Source: JBKCUI01 sp052161625
GTDB taxonomy: Bacteria > Planctomycetota > Planctomycetia > Pirellulales > Pirellulaceae
Assembly: GCA_052161625.1 (NCBI GenBank)
Contig: CP197412.1
Direction: 5' to 3' (one strand)
DNA: 64,000 bases
Part shown: piece after piece, positions 35,206-43,263 of the stretch
Numbering within the stretch: the first letter of the stretch is position 1
How the letters are laid out: every line of letters begins with the position of its first letter
Position numbers and translations under genes: made by a program
Notes under the pieces: model-generated
What the model saw: only the letters and a program-made list of their open reading frames with translations
Database searches by the model: none
What the model was told of the DNA's origin: nothing

Positions 35206-37899
35206 ATGTTTCGAATCCCGATTTCAATACTGGCCTGCTTGTTCGTGACCTTCTGCGTCGGAACGGTTCCCGCTCAAGAGCAACCGAGTATCTATGTCGA
35301 CACCGATGCCGATGAGGTCTTCGTGGGCGAGTCCCTCACGCTGCGAGTTTCTCTCAACAATATGGAGGGAGCAGTCGCCCCGAAATTGGATTCCCTCCAA
35401 GAAGACTTTGCGACGGAATTGATTGCAGAGCGACCGTTGAATCAATCGTCGACAACCATCATCAATGGTCGGGTGATGCAGCGCAATCTTACCCGAGTCG
35501 ACTTCGACTACCAACTTACCCCAAAGCGAAAGGGGACTCTCACGATCCCGTCGATCGCTGTCGAATTCTCGGGGAAGCAATACCGCAGCGAGCCGATAAC
35601 AATTCGCGTTTTGGAGCCGACTCCGCAGGATTATGTATTCCTGGAAACGAAGGTATCCAAGACACGTGTCTACCCGACGGAGAAGTTCGATGTAACGCTT
35701 CGAATTCTGGTGCGTGGTATTCCCGATTGGGAAGGAGATCCGGTTCGCCCTCTCGCGAGGCGTCCTCCTCGTTTGAGCATCCCATGGGTGGAGACACCCG
35801 AGGGGCTGAAGGGACCGGATCAAAGCCAATGGTTACAGACGTTACTATCGGACCGAAACTATGGGTTCACGATCAATGGGGTCCGGACATCGGGAACGTT
35901 TCCATTCGACGGCCCACAACCAGCTCTGTTCGATTTGTTGACAGGCAAGACCAAGAAGAAGCTTGAGACTGGTGAAGAGCACGAGTTTTTTGTTTATGAA
36001 ATCACGAAGTCGATGCAGGCCGACACACCTGGTCGTTACACCTTTGGACCCGCGATGGTGAAGGGTACTTTTGCCGTAGGGCGTGAAGAAGAAAGGTTGC
36101 TTGCCAAACAAATTGCAGCGAACGCTTCTGCGGAGCAACTCGAGGTAGTAGAAGTTCCATCGCCGCGGCCCAAGAATTACTTCGGCGGCATCGGCGAGTA
36201 CAACGTCAACACCGTTTTGGCACCGAGCAACTGTCGAGTGGGAGACCCCATCACTCTAACGCTGACCATCGAATCGGAGGAGAGCAGCCTGGAACCAGTG
36301 TTTGCACCGAAGTTGACGAATATTCCCTTCATGGCCGATTCGTTTGAGATCATCGACGATGCTCCGATTGGACAAACGGACGGGAATAAAAAGGTATTCG
36401 TGTACTCACTTCGTCCGAAGAAGAAGATGGATGCCGTTCCGCCGTTTGTCTTCCAAACATTCGATCCGGGTAGCGAAACATTTAAGGATGTACCTGGCAA
36501 CCCTATGACCCTTGAAGTGGAAGAGGGAGCCGCGATGAGTATTGCTACCGCCTCCTCGGAAGAAGCTGACACTTTGCAAGAGGCCAAATCGGACTCGATT
36601 GATATCACCGTCGGAACGTTTCAGACGCATCCTGTGGTTGGGAGCTTTCTGCGGAGCGAGCACTGGATTGCAGCGGTTGCGATCAGTTGGCTTGGATCGC
36701 TTAGTGTATTTGCTGCATCCCTATTCCGTCGATCGACTCGAGCGAGCGCGGAGAGGCGGCGCACGGCGATGGAACCTCGCATTCAGAACCAGATGCGAGA
36801 GGTTGTGGAGGCTTTTCAGAGGGGTGAAGCCGATTTGGCGTGCAAACGGCTGCATCAGTGTTTCGCAGAGATCATTGCCAATCCAGTGAATCGATCGGTA
36901 GAAGGAATGACGACGCGCGACATTGTGGAGTGTGCGGAGAGGCGTGCGATGGAGGGAGAGCTTTTGGACGCCTTGCGAGATATTCTTGTGAAACTCGATG
37001 CACGTCGATTCAGTGCCTCGGTCGACATCGACGAACCCCAACTTCTCTCCATGGCGGTCGACGTTCAAAAATCTATCTTGGAACATGAATCACGGAGGAG
37101 TTCAGCGAAGAAAAGGCGAATCCAGTTCGGAAAATTTGCGCTGATTTGGGGGGTGTGCTTAGCCTTGGGGGGACCTTCTGAGGTGGCAAGTGCGATGGCT
37201 AGCACCTTGGAATCCACCTGGAATTCCGTCATCGAGCGGTTTGCTCAAGCGACGACAGAGGAAGAGTTTCGCAGGGTGGCGACGGAGATGGAGACGTTGT
37301 GTCGCGACGGTGAGCCCAACGCGAATGCCTACTTTCATCAGGGGAATGCCTGGTTCAGAGCCGGTGAGTATGGGCGAGCGATTCATGCGTATCGGATCGC
37401 CAATTGCATTGCCCCTGGCGACGAAGGCATCCTGCGCAACCTGAGGATAGCGCGTGAAACTGCACCTTCGAAAGGCATTGCCATCGAGTCCTCGCCCATC
37501 ATCGAGAGTCGGTTTCGCAGCCCCGTCACCTGGTATTGGGAACGTAACATTGCAGCTATAGCATGGATCCTGTCAGGTCCGATCTTTGTTTGGAGTTGTT
37601 TAAGGTCGAGAAGGGGGCCGTTGCTAGCCAGTATCGGATCGATGATTTTCGGTTTCTGTTTAGGAGTGCACACGTGGATCGAATCTCCCGATCGTTATGC
37701 ACGGACCCATGGGGTCGTCGTTCGCGAGACTAAACTTTTTGAAGGAATGAGTGAGCGGTCAAAAGAAACGGTAAGTCTTCCCCTTCGCGAGGGAATGGAA
37801 TTGGAGGTGTTGACGCGCACACCGAGTTGGGTCTTGGGACGACTCTCGGGGCAAGAAGACGGATGGGTCAGAAGCCAGGCTATCCGCACAGGTCGGTAG
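35206..37899 (+). CDS. BatD/BatE fusion: oxygen-tolerance protein with TPR and SH3-like ends
   Basis: ATG 35206 (three bases after the previous stop, GGTAGGA as binding site) gives 897 residues. A signal peptide is followed by BatD Ig-like beta domains (VGESLTLRVSLNNME, YQLTPKRKGTLTIPSIAVEF), a TM (WIAAVAISWLGSLSVFAASLF), a helical region, a second TM, TPR helices (ANAYFHQGNAWFRAGEYGRA) and two TMs, and an SH3-like end (LGRLSGQEDGWV) as in BatE. The whole resembles BatD and BatE joined. It closes the moxR-Bat operon; the ~920-bp gene-free region follows. Confidence 0.85.
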   Translation: MFRIPISILACLFVTFCVGTVPAQEQPSIYVDTDADEVFVGESLTLRVSLNNMEGAVAPKLDSLQEDFATELIAERPLNQSSTTIINGRVMQRNLTRVDFDYQLTPKRKGTLTIPSIAVEFSGKQYRSEPITIRVLEPTPQDYVFLETKVSKTRVYPTEKFDVTLRILVRGIPDWEGDPVRPLARRPPRLSIPWVETPEGLKGPDQSQWLQTLLSDRNYGFTINGVRTSGTFPFDGPQPALFDLLTGKTKKKLETGEEHEFFVYEITKSMQADTPGRYTFGPAMVKGTFAVGREEERLLAKQIAANASAEQLEVVEVPSPRPKNYFGGIGEYNVNTVLAPSNCRVGDPITLTLTIESEESSLEPVFAPKLTNIPFMADSFEIIDDAPIGQTDGNKKVFVYSLRPKKKMDAVPPFVFQTFDPGSETFKDVPGNPMTLEVEEGAAMSIATASSEEADTLQEAKSDSIDITVGTFQTHPVVGSFLRSEHWIAAVAISWLGSLSVFAASLFRRSTRASAERRRTAMEPRIQNQMREVVEAFQRGEADLACKRLHQCFAEIIANPVNRSVEGMTTRDIVECAERRAMEGELLDALRDILVKLDARRFSASVDIDEPQLLSMAVDVQKSILEHESRRSSAKKRRIQFGKFALIWGVCLALGGPSEVASAMASTLESTWNSVIERFAQATTEEEFRRVATEMETLCRDGEPNANAYFHQGNAWFRAGEYGRAIHAYRIANCIAPGDEGILRNLRIARETAPSKGIAIESSPIIESRFRSPVTWYWERNIAAIAWILSGPIFVWSCLRSRRGPLLASIGSMIFGFCLGVHTWIESPDRYARTHGVVVRETKLFEGMSERSKETVSLPLREGMELEVLTRTPSWVLGRLSGQEDGWVRSQAIRTGR

Positions 37900-38822
37900 A
37901 GATCCGCTACCCACCCGAGGTGGCGCGTGCGTACCCCGGGCTAATAGATGATGTCCTACCAGGACAAACTAAAGTCAAGTCGGTGACCATAAAGCCGCAG
38001 TGGATGTATTGGAACGCCTATGCGTTCTTTTGGGTTTACGCGAGTAAATCGCTTAACCGTCTCCGCAGGCGTACACGAACTGTCGAAGGTGGCTTCTAGC
38101 AGCCAGACCGCGCTTGTTGTTACAGAAGAATTCTCGGACAGTTCGGTGCAGCGGATTGCTTATACATAGCGATCTTGCGAATACTCTGCGATCCATTAGG
38201 TGTTGGGCGCACTGAGAGTGCCGACTGGGTGATGTGTTGACTATGGATCGATGAAGGTGGTTTTGGAATTGCGGGCGAAATGTAGACGTCGTCGCCTGCG
38301 GAGACTGTTAAACGATTTATTCGGCGGGAGCTTTCGAGTTCGATCCATTTACAACCACTTGTTTTTTATGAAAACCGGATTGACTCCAGATTGTCGTGAA
38401 AGGATTTCAGCTATTCACCCGGGGTAAGCGTGCGCCACCCCGGGTTGTTTGCAAACGTCGCTAAGCTTCCCGGAGGGATACAAGCCATCCAGTAGGCAGC
38501 TAGCATCCATTTCAGGATGCATCATCCTCTAATGATAGACCGGTGATGTCGCTCACCCTCCATCACCGTCTACAAGCTGCTATGCCTTCGGCATGCAGCA
38601 CGCAGACTCATTTCAAGGCTCTCGACGGAGTCAGCTTTTGTATTCCATGTCACAACCGGTCGAGATCGAACCGGCAAGTTCGCAAATAGATTGCCCTGCG
38701 ATGTGGTACCGAAGAGGCGGAACCAACGCCTTTGGTCTTGGCATTTTCGCAACTCCTGAAATAATCGCTCACCGCGAGAGTGTGCTGCCCAGCTAGGACA
38801 GTTTTCCGGTATGAACTTCGAC
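37900..38822. repeat. gene-free region with dispersed repeats and stem-loops
   Basis: No convincing gene lies here. Visible structure: an imperfect palindrome CCCGAGGT / ACCCCGGG at 37914-37940; an inverted copy (38050-38077) and a direct copy (38287-38314) of the unit also found at 19213-19240; a 9-bp stem ACCCGGGGT / ACCCCGGGT at 38417-38445 followed by TTGTTT; CCGGAGGGATA at 38470-38480; and a stem CGGTGATG / CATCACCG at 38541-38568 with the same 12-nt loop as at 19321-19350. This is a family of short genome repeats next to the element's left end. Confidence 0.6.
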
Positions 38823-38942
38823 TTTACAGGGTCGCTCGGGAAAATCCCGGTACGCCACAGGTGGCGTCCGACCAACAAAAACATTGACAAAACTGACAGT
38901 ACCCCCGGCAAGGTTCGAACTTGCGACCTCAGCTTTAGGAAA
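38823..38942. repeat. attL: left 120-bp direct repeat with tRNA-Arg 3' remnant
   Basis: Identical over 120 bases to 48368-48487 as far as I can align by eye. Bases 38900-38942 match the 3' half of the tRNA-Arg gene, from the anticodon loop to the discriminator base; the 5' half is absent, so this is a tRNA fragment. The other 77 bases are the tRNA's downstream flank and carry two adjacent small palindromes (CGGGA-AAA-TCCCG and CGCCAC-AG-GTGGCG). Weaker similarity extends about 30 bases further outwards. Confidence 0.92.
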
Positions 38943-38992
38943 ATGACCTTATTGAATCTTTGAAAGCTCAAAAACGCTGTAAATCCTGCGTT

Positions 38993-39403
38993 TTACATGC
39001 TAGCAAACTGCAACGCCGGTTGCAAGTAAAGCATCGAATTGGTGTAGTTGCGGTGTATTTCGCGGTAAGCCATTAACAAACCCGCTGCACCCGAGAACCA
39101 CACCTTTGGAAACTCCCTCTTTAGCCGCTGCTCGATGTAGAGACGGGAATTGCCCATAGCTCTCGGACTGGAAGTGTTTACATTGTTAACGGTTTCTGGG
39201 TTTGATTTTGGTCGTCCGTTCTTCCTAGCAGGCCTGTTGTCTTTCAACAGCTTGCAAAGGGTGGGGCGACCAAACAATTCCGCCACCTCTGCAACGCTGC
39301 TTGGTTGTGGTCCGCAATGTTGCGGACCAGATTTCTGCGTGTTGAAGTGACCCTTTTTCAACGTCGCCATCTCCGCAGCAACTATGGTGACACGTCTGGT
39401 CAC
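38993..39403 (-). CDS. hypothetical protein of the element (last gene of the chain)
   Basis: A GTG at 39403 overlaps the previous stop by 4 bp (GTGA). The 136-residue product has a segment SSVAEVAELFGRPTLCKLLK that could be a helix-turn-helix, then a Pro/Arg/Asn-rich linker and a C-terminal helical part. No family recognised. An internal Met (MATLKKGHF) is an alternative start. Its stop lies 51 bases from attL. Confidence 0.6.
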   Translation of the reverse strand: MTRRVTIVAAEMATLKKGHFNTQKSGPQHCGPQPSSVAEVAELFGRPTLCKLLKDNRPARKNGRPKSNPETVNNVNTSSPRAMGNSRLYIEQRLKREFPKVWFSGAAGLLMAYREIHRNYTNSMLYLQPALQFASM

Positions 39404-39612
39404 GCGCTCCGCATGGCTTCTCTGAACCGATTCTCTCGAAGCAGGGGATCGGTGGCGTCCTGTGGATGGAATAGCTGTTCGCCTCTCGATGCTCGTTCCC
39501 GCATGACTTGCACCTTCTCGAACGATCCAGGTCTTGCTCCCGTCGGTGTCGCTGGTTCGGGTGGTTCGCCTGTGTAGTCGTGTGCGAACGTTTCGATTGT
39601 GACCTCTATCAC
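39400..39612 (-). CDS. small hypothetical protein of the element
   Basis: The 70-residue product begins with GTG overlapping the previous stop by 4 bp and ends overlapping the next start by 4 bp. The C-terminal half is charged and helical (FEKVQVMRERASRGEQLFHP). Such short charged proteins with a conserved FEKV-QVMRERA-type segment occur beside terminase genes in phages, but I cannot assign a role. Confidence 0.6.
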   Translation of the reverse strand: MIEVTIETFAHDYTGEPPEPATPTGARPGSFEKVQVMRERASRGEQLFHPQDATDPLLRENRFREAMRSA

Positions 39613-39986
39613 GATGCCACCTTCAAGCCTTGGGACGCCTCCAGCTTCTCTATCCTCGCTCGCAACTCCCCGAACTCGGACAACGGCACCAAAGCCGCCA
39701 AAATCGCTTTAGACGCATTCAAGCGGTCCTTTGCGTCGTTCTTCTCGTCCAGCAACTCAACTAGCGTATCGACCGCCAATGTGGCGGCTGATGATAGTCT
39801 GCCAACGGCACCCGCTATTGCTTCGGTCCGCAGCTCGGAAACGCGCTTTCGAAACTCCGGCGTTTGCGAAGTGTGATAGGCGGCCGACTCCGACAACCCG
39901 ATGGTAACTGCCGCCTGGCGTATGCTCATGCCACCTGCAACAGCAACCGCTAGCCGTTCTGTGGTTCTGCCTTTCTTGTCCATCAC
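39609..39986 (-). CDS. HTH protein, possibly small terminase-like
   Basis: Start is GTG 39986 or ATG 39983, both overlapping the preceding stop. The 125-residue protein has a helix-turn-helix (VAGGMSIRQAAVTIGLSESA) followed by AYHTSQTPEFRKRVSELR, helices and a C-terminal coiled coil (LSEFGELRARIEKLEASQ). An N-terminal HTH plus a helical oligomerisation part is the plan of small terminase subunits and of phage replication organisers. No large terminase accompanies it, so the packaging role is only a suggestion. Confidence 0.6.
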   Translation of the reverse strand: MMDKKGRTTERLAVAVAGGMSIRQAAVTIGLSESAAYHTSQTPEFRKRVSELRTEAIAGAVGRLSSAATLAVDTLVELLDEKNDAKDRLNASKAILAALVPLSEFGELRARIEKLEASQGLKVAS

Positions 39987-40696
39987 AACCCCACTGGAAC
40001 AGGGATAAACACTTCGTAAGGGTCCAGCGGCTCGGAGGATTCCAACGCATCACGCTCCGCTAGAAACGCTTTGTCATAGGTCGCTTGGTGGGTGGATGAT
40101 GCTTCGATCAAAGTAACATCGGGTGACTTTGATTCCACCTCTCCAACGCCACGATACCAAAGCCCTTTTCGTGAATCGCATCGCACCTCGATTGCCCCCT
40201 CGATCAACAGCGGGAAAATCACTTCGGTGAACGGTATCGCCTGGTCGGTGGAATACTCGCCCTCAAAACCAAGTAGCTCCCGCTCGTGCGTCCAGCTTCT
40301 CGGAAAGCCCTCTGCAATGACAGCAACGCTCGATGCCGACTCCAACCCTATCAATCCCCTCGCAATTGCTTCGCCTTTTGCCGTGAGAAGTAAACTGGTC
40401 ACCTGTCCACCCGATGACAGCGGCTCAACCAAGCCTGCTTCAATCAACGCCTTTCGATGATGGTGTGCCGACTTCCAATTTGCTCTGCCATCTGCTCGAG
40501 CTGCGATGCCAAGCGACTTTTCCCGATACGCTCTCTGGCGCTGCAGGAGAATCAACGCAAGGTTTGGTGATCTTGCTGGCCAGAACAACGCATCCCGTCT
40601 AGCGAGAATCGCAACCAGCAACGGCAATGCGTCTGTTGGCAATGCGTCGCCTGTGTGCGTCTCAAGCTTCGCTAGTCGGTCGGAAAGTTTTGGCAT
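39983..40696 (-). CDS. hypothetical protein with winged-helix-like region
   Basis: The 237-residue protein contains a segment (SAHHHRKALIEAGLVEPLSS) followed by GGQVTSLLLTAKGEAIARGL, which reads like a MarR-type winged helix with its beta-wing and TAKG helix. The N-terminus has a coiled start (LSDRLAKLETHTG). The rest is mixed alpha/beta. I see no further motif. It is separated by 184 bp from the ClpP-like gene upstream, the only real gap in the chain, which shows nothing recognisable. DNA binding is an inference. Confidence 0.6.
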   Translation of the reverse strand: MPKLSDRLAKLETHTGDALPTDALPLLVAILARRDALFWPARSPNLALILLQRQRAYREKSLGIAARADGRANWKSAHHHRKALIEAGLVEPLSSGGQVTSLLLTAKGEAIARGLIGLESASSVAVIAEGFPRSWTHERELLGFEGEYSTDQAIPFTEVIFPLLIEGAIEVRCDSRKGLWYRGVGEVESKSPDVTLIEASSTHQATYDKAFLAERDALESSEPLDPYEVFIPVPVGL

Positions 40697-40880
40697 TGGG
40701 AAGGTAGGATCCAGGTTTGTGTATGAAATCTGCGAGCTTTTGCTACCGCATTCCTTTGGGACCGCTCGGAAGTACCTTGAAGCCCCCCCCGGTACCCGCC
40801 CCTCGCAAAAAGAAAAAGGGAAGGGGGACCGCGCAACCAGTAGCCGCTGCTCGCGAACGGTCCCCCAATCCCCGATGGAA

Positions 40881-41591
40881 TCAACGTGCGTTTACTGCCG
40901 CAACGTATCGCTGTCTCAACCCTGGATGGTTCGCCTCAATCCAACTCGCTCGCTCACCTGGCCGAATGCCTGCCTTGCGTGCACTTTCAACCGCTGCTTC
41001 GAATTGTTCCTTGAGTGACTTTGCATTGCTTGTCGCTTTGCTTCGCGCCGATGCCACCGCTTTAGCGAACGCTGGCACCCTTGCCGCTATTCGTGCGACG
41101 TGATGATCGAAACTTCGTTTGGTCGGCTGTTCGATAGCATCGATGAATCCGTGATCCATTGCTTCCTCTGCATCAAGAAAAGCTTCCGCCTCCATAAGCT
41201 CCTCAACGTCCTCGATGTCCAGTCCAGTTCGCAAAGAGTAGATGTCACGCAACTTGCGATGCAGCTTCTCAAGTAGCGACTCATCCGATTCGCTTAGGTC
41301 CTCTCCCTCCATGTGTGGAGAGTGTGCCATGATTAAAGCGTTTGGCGTCGCTCTCACTTCGTCTGCCGCGAGCATAATGGCAGATGCCATCGACAACGCT
41401 GCGGATTCAACGATTGCGGTCGTCTTGCCTGCATAGGCTGCGATCGCATCGTAAACAGCCAAGCCTTCAAGAACCGAACCTCCCTCGCTATTGATGCGGA
41501 TAGTGACGGGTCGTCCTCCCGCTGATCGCAATGCGGCTTTGACCTCAGCCGCTAGCCCTGGCTCGATAGGTCCGTTGATGTGAATTTCCAT
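40881..41591 (-). CDS. ClpP-like protease (phage head-maturation type)
   Basis: The 236-residue protein has the ClpP crotonase-like fold: INGPIEPGLAAEVKAAL, then VTIRINSEGGSVLEGLAVYD, catalytic Ser67 in AALSMASAIM and His90 in IMAHSP. The C-terminal block EAEAFLDAEEAMDHGFIDAI aligns with the E-x-(W/F)-x-x-AEEA-x-x-x-GF-D block of phage capsid-maturation ClpP enzymes. In phages these cut scaffold and capsid proteins. Here no capsid gene is visible, so its target is open. It starts 3 bp after the coiled-coil gene, a possible scaffold-like partner. Confidence 0.85.
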   Translation of the reverse strand: MEIHINGPIEPGLAAEVKAALRSAGGRPVTIRINSEGGSVLEGLAVYDAIAAYAGKTTAIVESAALSMASAIMLAADEVRATPNALIMAHSPHMEGEDLSESDESLLEKLHRKLRDIYSLRTGLDIEDVEELMEAEAFLDAEEAMDHGFIDAIEQPTKRSFDHHVARIAARVPAFAKAVASARSKATSNAKSLKEQFEAAVESARKAGIRPGERASWIEANHPGLRQRYVAAVNAR

Positions 41592-41594
41592 TTA

Positions 41595-42362
41595 TTAACC
41601 TCCGATGTAGTAGTTGAGTCCGTCCAAAATCGCTTCTTCTTCCGCTCGGATCTGTGCATCGAGTTGTTCATACTCGGCTTTCAATTCGACCACCTTTGCA
41701 GCAGATAGTTCTGCGATGCGATCCATTGCTCCTGGCAGGACGGCGCGTCGTCCGTAATGGTCCAGCCCAATTTCATTGGGAAAGCGAACCCGGACGGTAT
41801 CGACTAACAGATTCGGGTGAATCGAATCCCGTCTTGCAAAACCTTCATAGGCTCGGATCTCCGATTCCAATTCAAGACGTCGTCGATTTTCGCCTTGGCT
41901 GTGCAAACGGCTGATCTCTCGATTGACGGATGCTTGAACGTGACTAGGTGCAAGCTCACGCAATTTCGCTCGTGCAATCTCCGCATCGGAAACCGACTTT
42001 TCGGCGTCATGCTCTGACTTGTCCAGTTCTGCAATCTCGCTTCGCAAGGATGCAATCTTTTCTTCCAGCTTCGAACGCTTGGCGGCATTGGACTTTTTCA
42101 ATCCATCGGCAAGTTCGACGCGCCGTGAAAACTCATCGTCGCTGCATGCGGTCGCTTCGTATTTCAAAACGCCAAGCATCCTTTGCAACTCTTCTCGCTG
42201 GCGTCGCTCATTCCATCCCAACGCATTGGCAACCACCGAAAAGCTCGGGTCGTCTTTCTCGAGCTGTCCCGATGCGATCTGCCGTAGCAGGTCCTCCGAT
42301 GCCTCTTGCAACTCCAACGTTTGTTGAGACAGCTTATTCAAAAATCCTAAATCAACCGCCAT
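41595..42362 (-). CDS. coiled-coil protein of the element, possible protease partner
   Basis: The 255-residue protein is mostly long helices with heptad-like stretches (SKLEEKIASLRSEIAELDKS, ISRLHSQGENRRRLELES), and ends in a short hydrophobic tail (LDGLNYYIGG). No enzymatic motif is visible. Immediately downstream lies the ClpP-like protease, the order in which phages place scaffold or portal-associated genes, so it may be a substrate or assembly factor. That is inference. Its start overlaps the zinc-ribbon gene by 11 bp. Confidence 0.65.
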   Translation of the reverse strand: MAVDLGFLNKLSQQTLELQEASEDLLRQIASGQLEKDDPSFSVVANALGWNERRQREELQRMLGVLKYEATACSDDEFSRRVELADGLKKSNAAKRSKLEEKIASLRSEIAELDKSEHDAEKSVSDAEIARAKLRELAPSHVQASVNREISRLHSQGENRRRLELESEIRAYEGFARRDSIHPNLLVDTVRVRFPNEIGLDHYGRRAVLPGAMDRIAELSAAKVVELKAEYEQLDAQIRAEEEAILDGLNYYIGG

Positions 42363-42576
42363 CGCTAATTCCCTCCCGTGAATAAACCTCGACTGTGTGA
42401 ATTATCCCGAGGGTCTCGACTGTGTGAAAAAACTCCGTACTAGATTTCCGAATTTCGACAAAAGTTTTCTTGGTCGTCCAGCCGCATGTATGGCACTTGC
42501 GATACTGAGTCCTGAATCGACCGATGCGTCGGGTGGTATAGACCAACAACCGACCTCCACAATGGCAACGCTTCAT
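42352..42576 (-). CDS. zinc-ribbon protein, Ogr/Delta-like by layout
   Basis: ATG 42576 overlaps the previous stop as ATGA (an in-frame ATG three codons earlier is less likely) and yields 74 residues. Two Cys pairs, CHC near the start and CHTC some 22 residues later, bracket a basic stretch RRIGRFRTQYRK, a zinc-ribbon arrangement. The spacing and the R-x-Q-Y-x-x-C pattern recall Ogr/Delta phage transcription activators, which P4-type satellites use to drive helper or own late genes. Identity is too low for certainty; a generic zinc ribbon remains possible. Confidence 0.55.
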   Translation of the reverse strand: MKRCHCGGRLLVYTTRRIGRFRTQYRKCHTCGWTTKKTFVEIRKSSTEFFHTVETLGIIHTVEVYSREGISDGG

Positions 42577-42893
42577 CGTCGGCAAACCTTGCGAACAAAA
42601 TCCTGCACCTGTTCGGCGGTCGCTTCTCGTTCCCGATTTGCTGCGACCAACAGCCGCCGCAACTCCTCCAGCTCGTTCAACGCCTCGTGTCGCTGCTCGA
42701 TGGTGTCAGACTCGTTGAACCGCTGGACGGTGGTTTGCACCTGACCGCCTAACACGTCGATGGAATCGATGGAAACCGCCAACGCTGCAATAATCCCGCG
42801 TCCCGCTGCTCGATCGTCTGGTTCGGTCAAGTCTCGAACGAATAACCGGAAGGATTTCAAAATCTCAATTTCGTGGGTTAGATTGAATCTCAC
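42573..42893 (-). CDS. hypothetical helical protein of the element
   Basis: I choose GTG 42893, which overlaps the previous stop as GTGA; a frame extension to ATG 42926 would overlap 37 bp. The 106-residue product is helical (VRFNLTHEIEILKSF..., HEALNELEELRRLLVAANRE). No family recognised. Confidence 0.55.
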   Translation of the reverse strand: MRFNLTHEIEILKSFRLFVRDLTEPDDRAAGRGIIAALAVSIDSIDVLGGQVQTTVQRFNESDTIEQRHEALNELEELRRLLVAANREREATAEQVQDFVRKVCRR

Positions 42894-43021
42894 TCGTCCG
42901 ACTCCTTTCGTCGAATCGAAACGCATTTCAACCCGTAGACTCGCAGCAACGCTTTCAGCAACCGCCGCAGCCGCTGGAACGGGTCTGGTCCGTCTGGATA
43001 GTGTTTCGCCTCCAATGTCAT
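42890..43021 (-). CDS. 43-aa basic protein of the element
   Basis: ATG 43021 overlaps the previous stop by 4 bp (ATGA) and the stop overlaps the next start. The product (MTLEAKHYPDGPDPFQRLRR...) is basic and helical. Its reality rests on the coupling pattern on both sides. A longer overlapping frame (to 43369) lies across the upstream genes and is rejected. Confidence 0.45.
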   Translation of the reverse strand: MTLEAKHYPDGPDPFQRLRRLLKALLRVYGLKCVSIRRKESDE

Positions 43022-43263
43022 TTCGATAAGCAACGCAAACTCCTTTCGATGTCGTAGGCTCTCAAAATCTCTTCCCGTGTCGTCGTCCCGTCCTCGAGCG
43101 ATCCGAGGATGTAAACCAGTCCCGCCTTGTGGTGACGAATCACGTCGACCAACTCCCCAAATACCTTGCTGGCGTCGGCGTCGAACCGAATCGAATCGCC
43201 ATCCGCTGCTAGATGAACGCCTATTGCCCAACAGAAAACCAAGAAATTCAACGGCGTCCCCAT
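43018..43263 (-). CDS. 81-aa hypothetical protein of the element
   Basis: ATG 43263 sits in the stop of the primase gene (TGATG). The sequence (MGTPLNFLVFCWAIGVHLAA...) starts with a hydrophobic stretch and continues as a small alpha/beta region (DVIRHHKAGLVYILGSLEDG). It ends in ATGA overlap with the next gene. No family recognised. Confidence 0.5.
   Translation of the reverse strand: MGTPLNFLVFCWAIGVHLAADGDSIRFDADASKVFGELVDVIRHHKAGLVYILGSLEDGTTTREEILRAYDIERSLRCLSK

Noticed and set aside
37827..38099. A 90-aa frame at the end of the BatD/BatE gene
   Set aside because: It overlaps the Bat gene in another frame and then runs through the repeat region; composition and context do not support a gene.
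38570..38971. A 133-aa minus-strand frame across the left att repeat
   Set aside because: It is read through the tRNA remnant and the 77-bp flank; an equivalent frame occurs at the right repeat. It is a by-product of the att duplication, not a gene.
40672..40884. A 70-aa frame in the gap after the ClpP-like gene
   Set aside because: It is Arg/Gly/Ser-rich, has no ribosome binding site and overlaps the start of the downstream gene without coupling.
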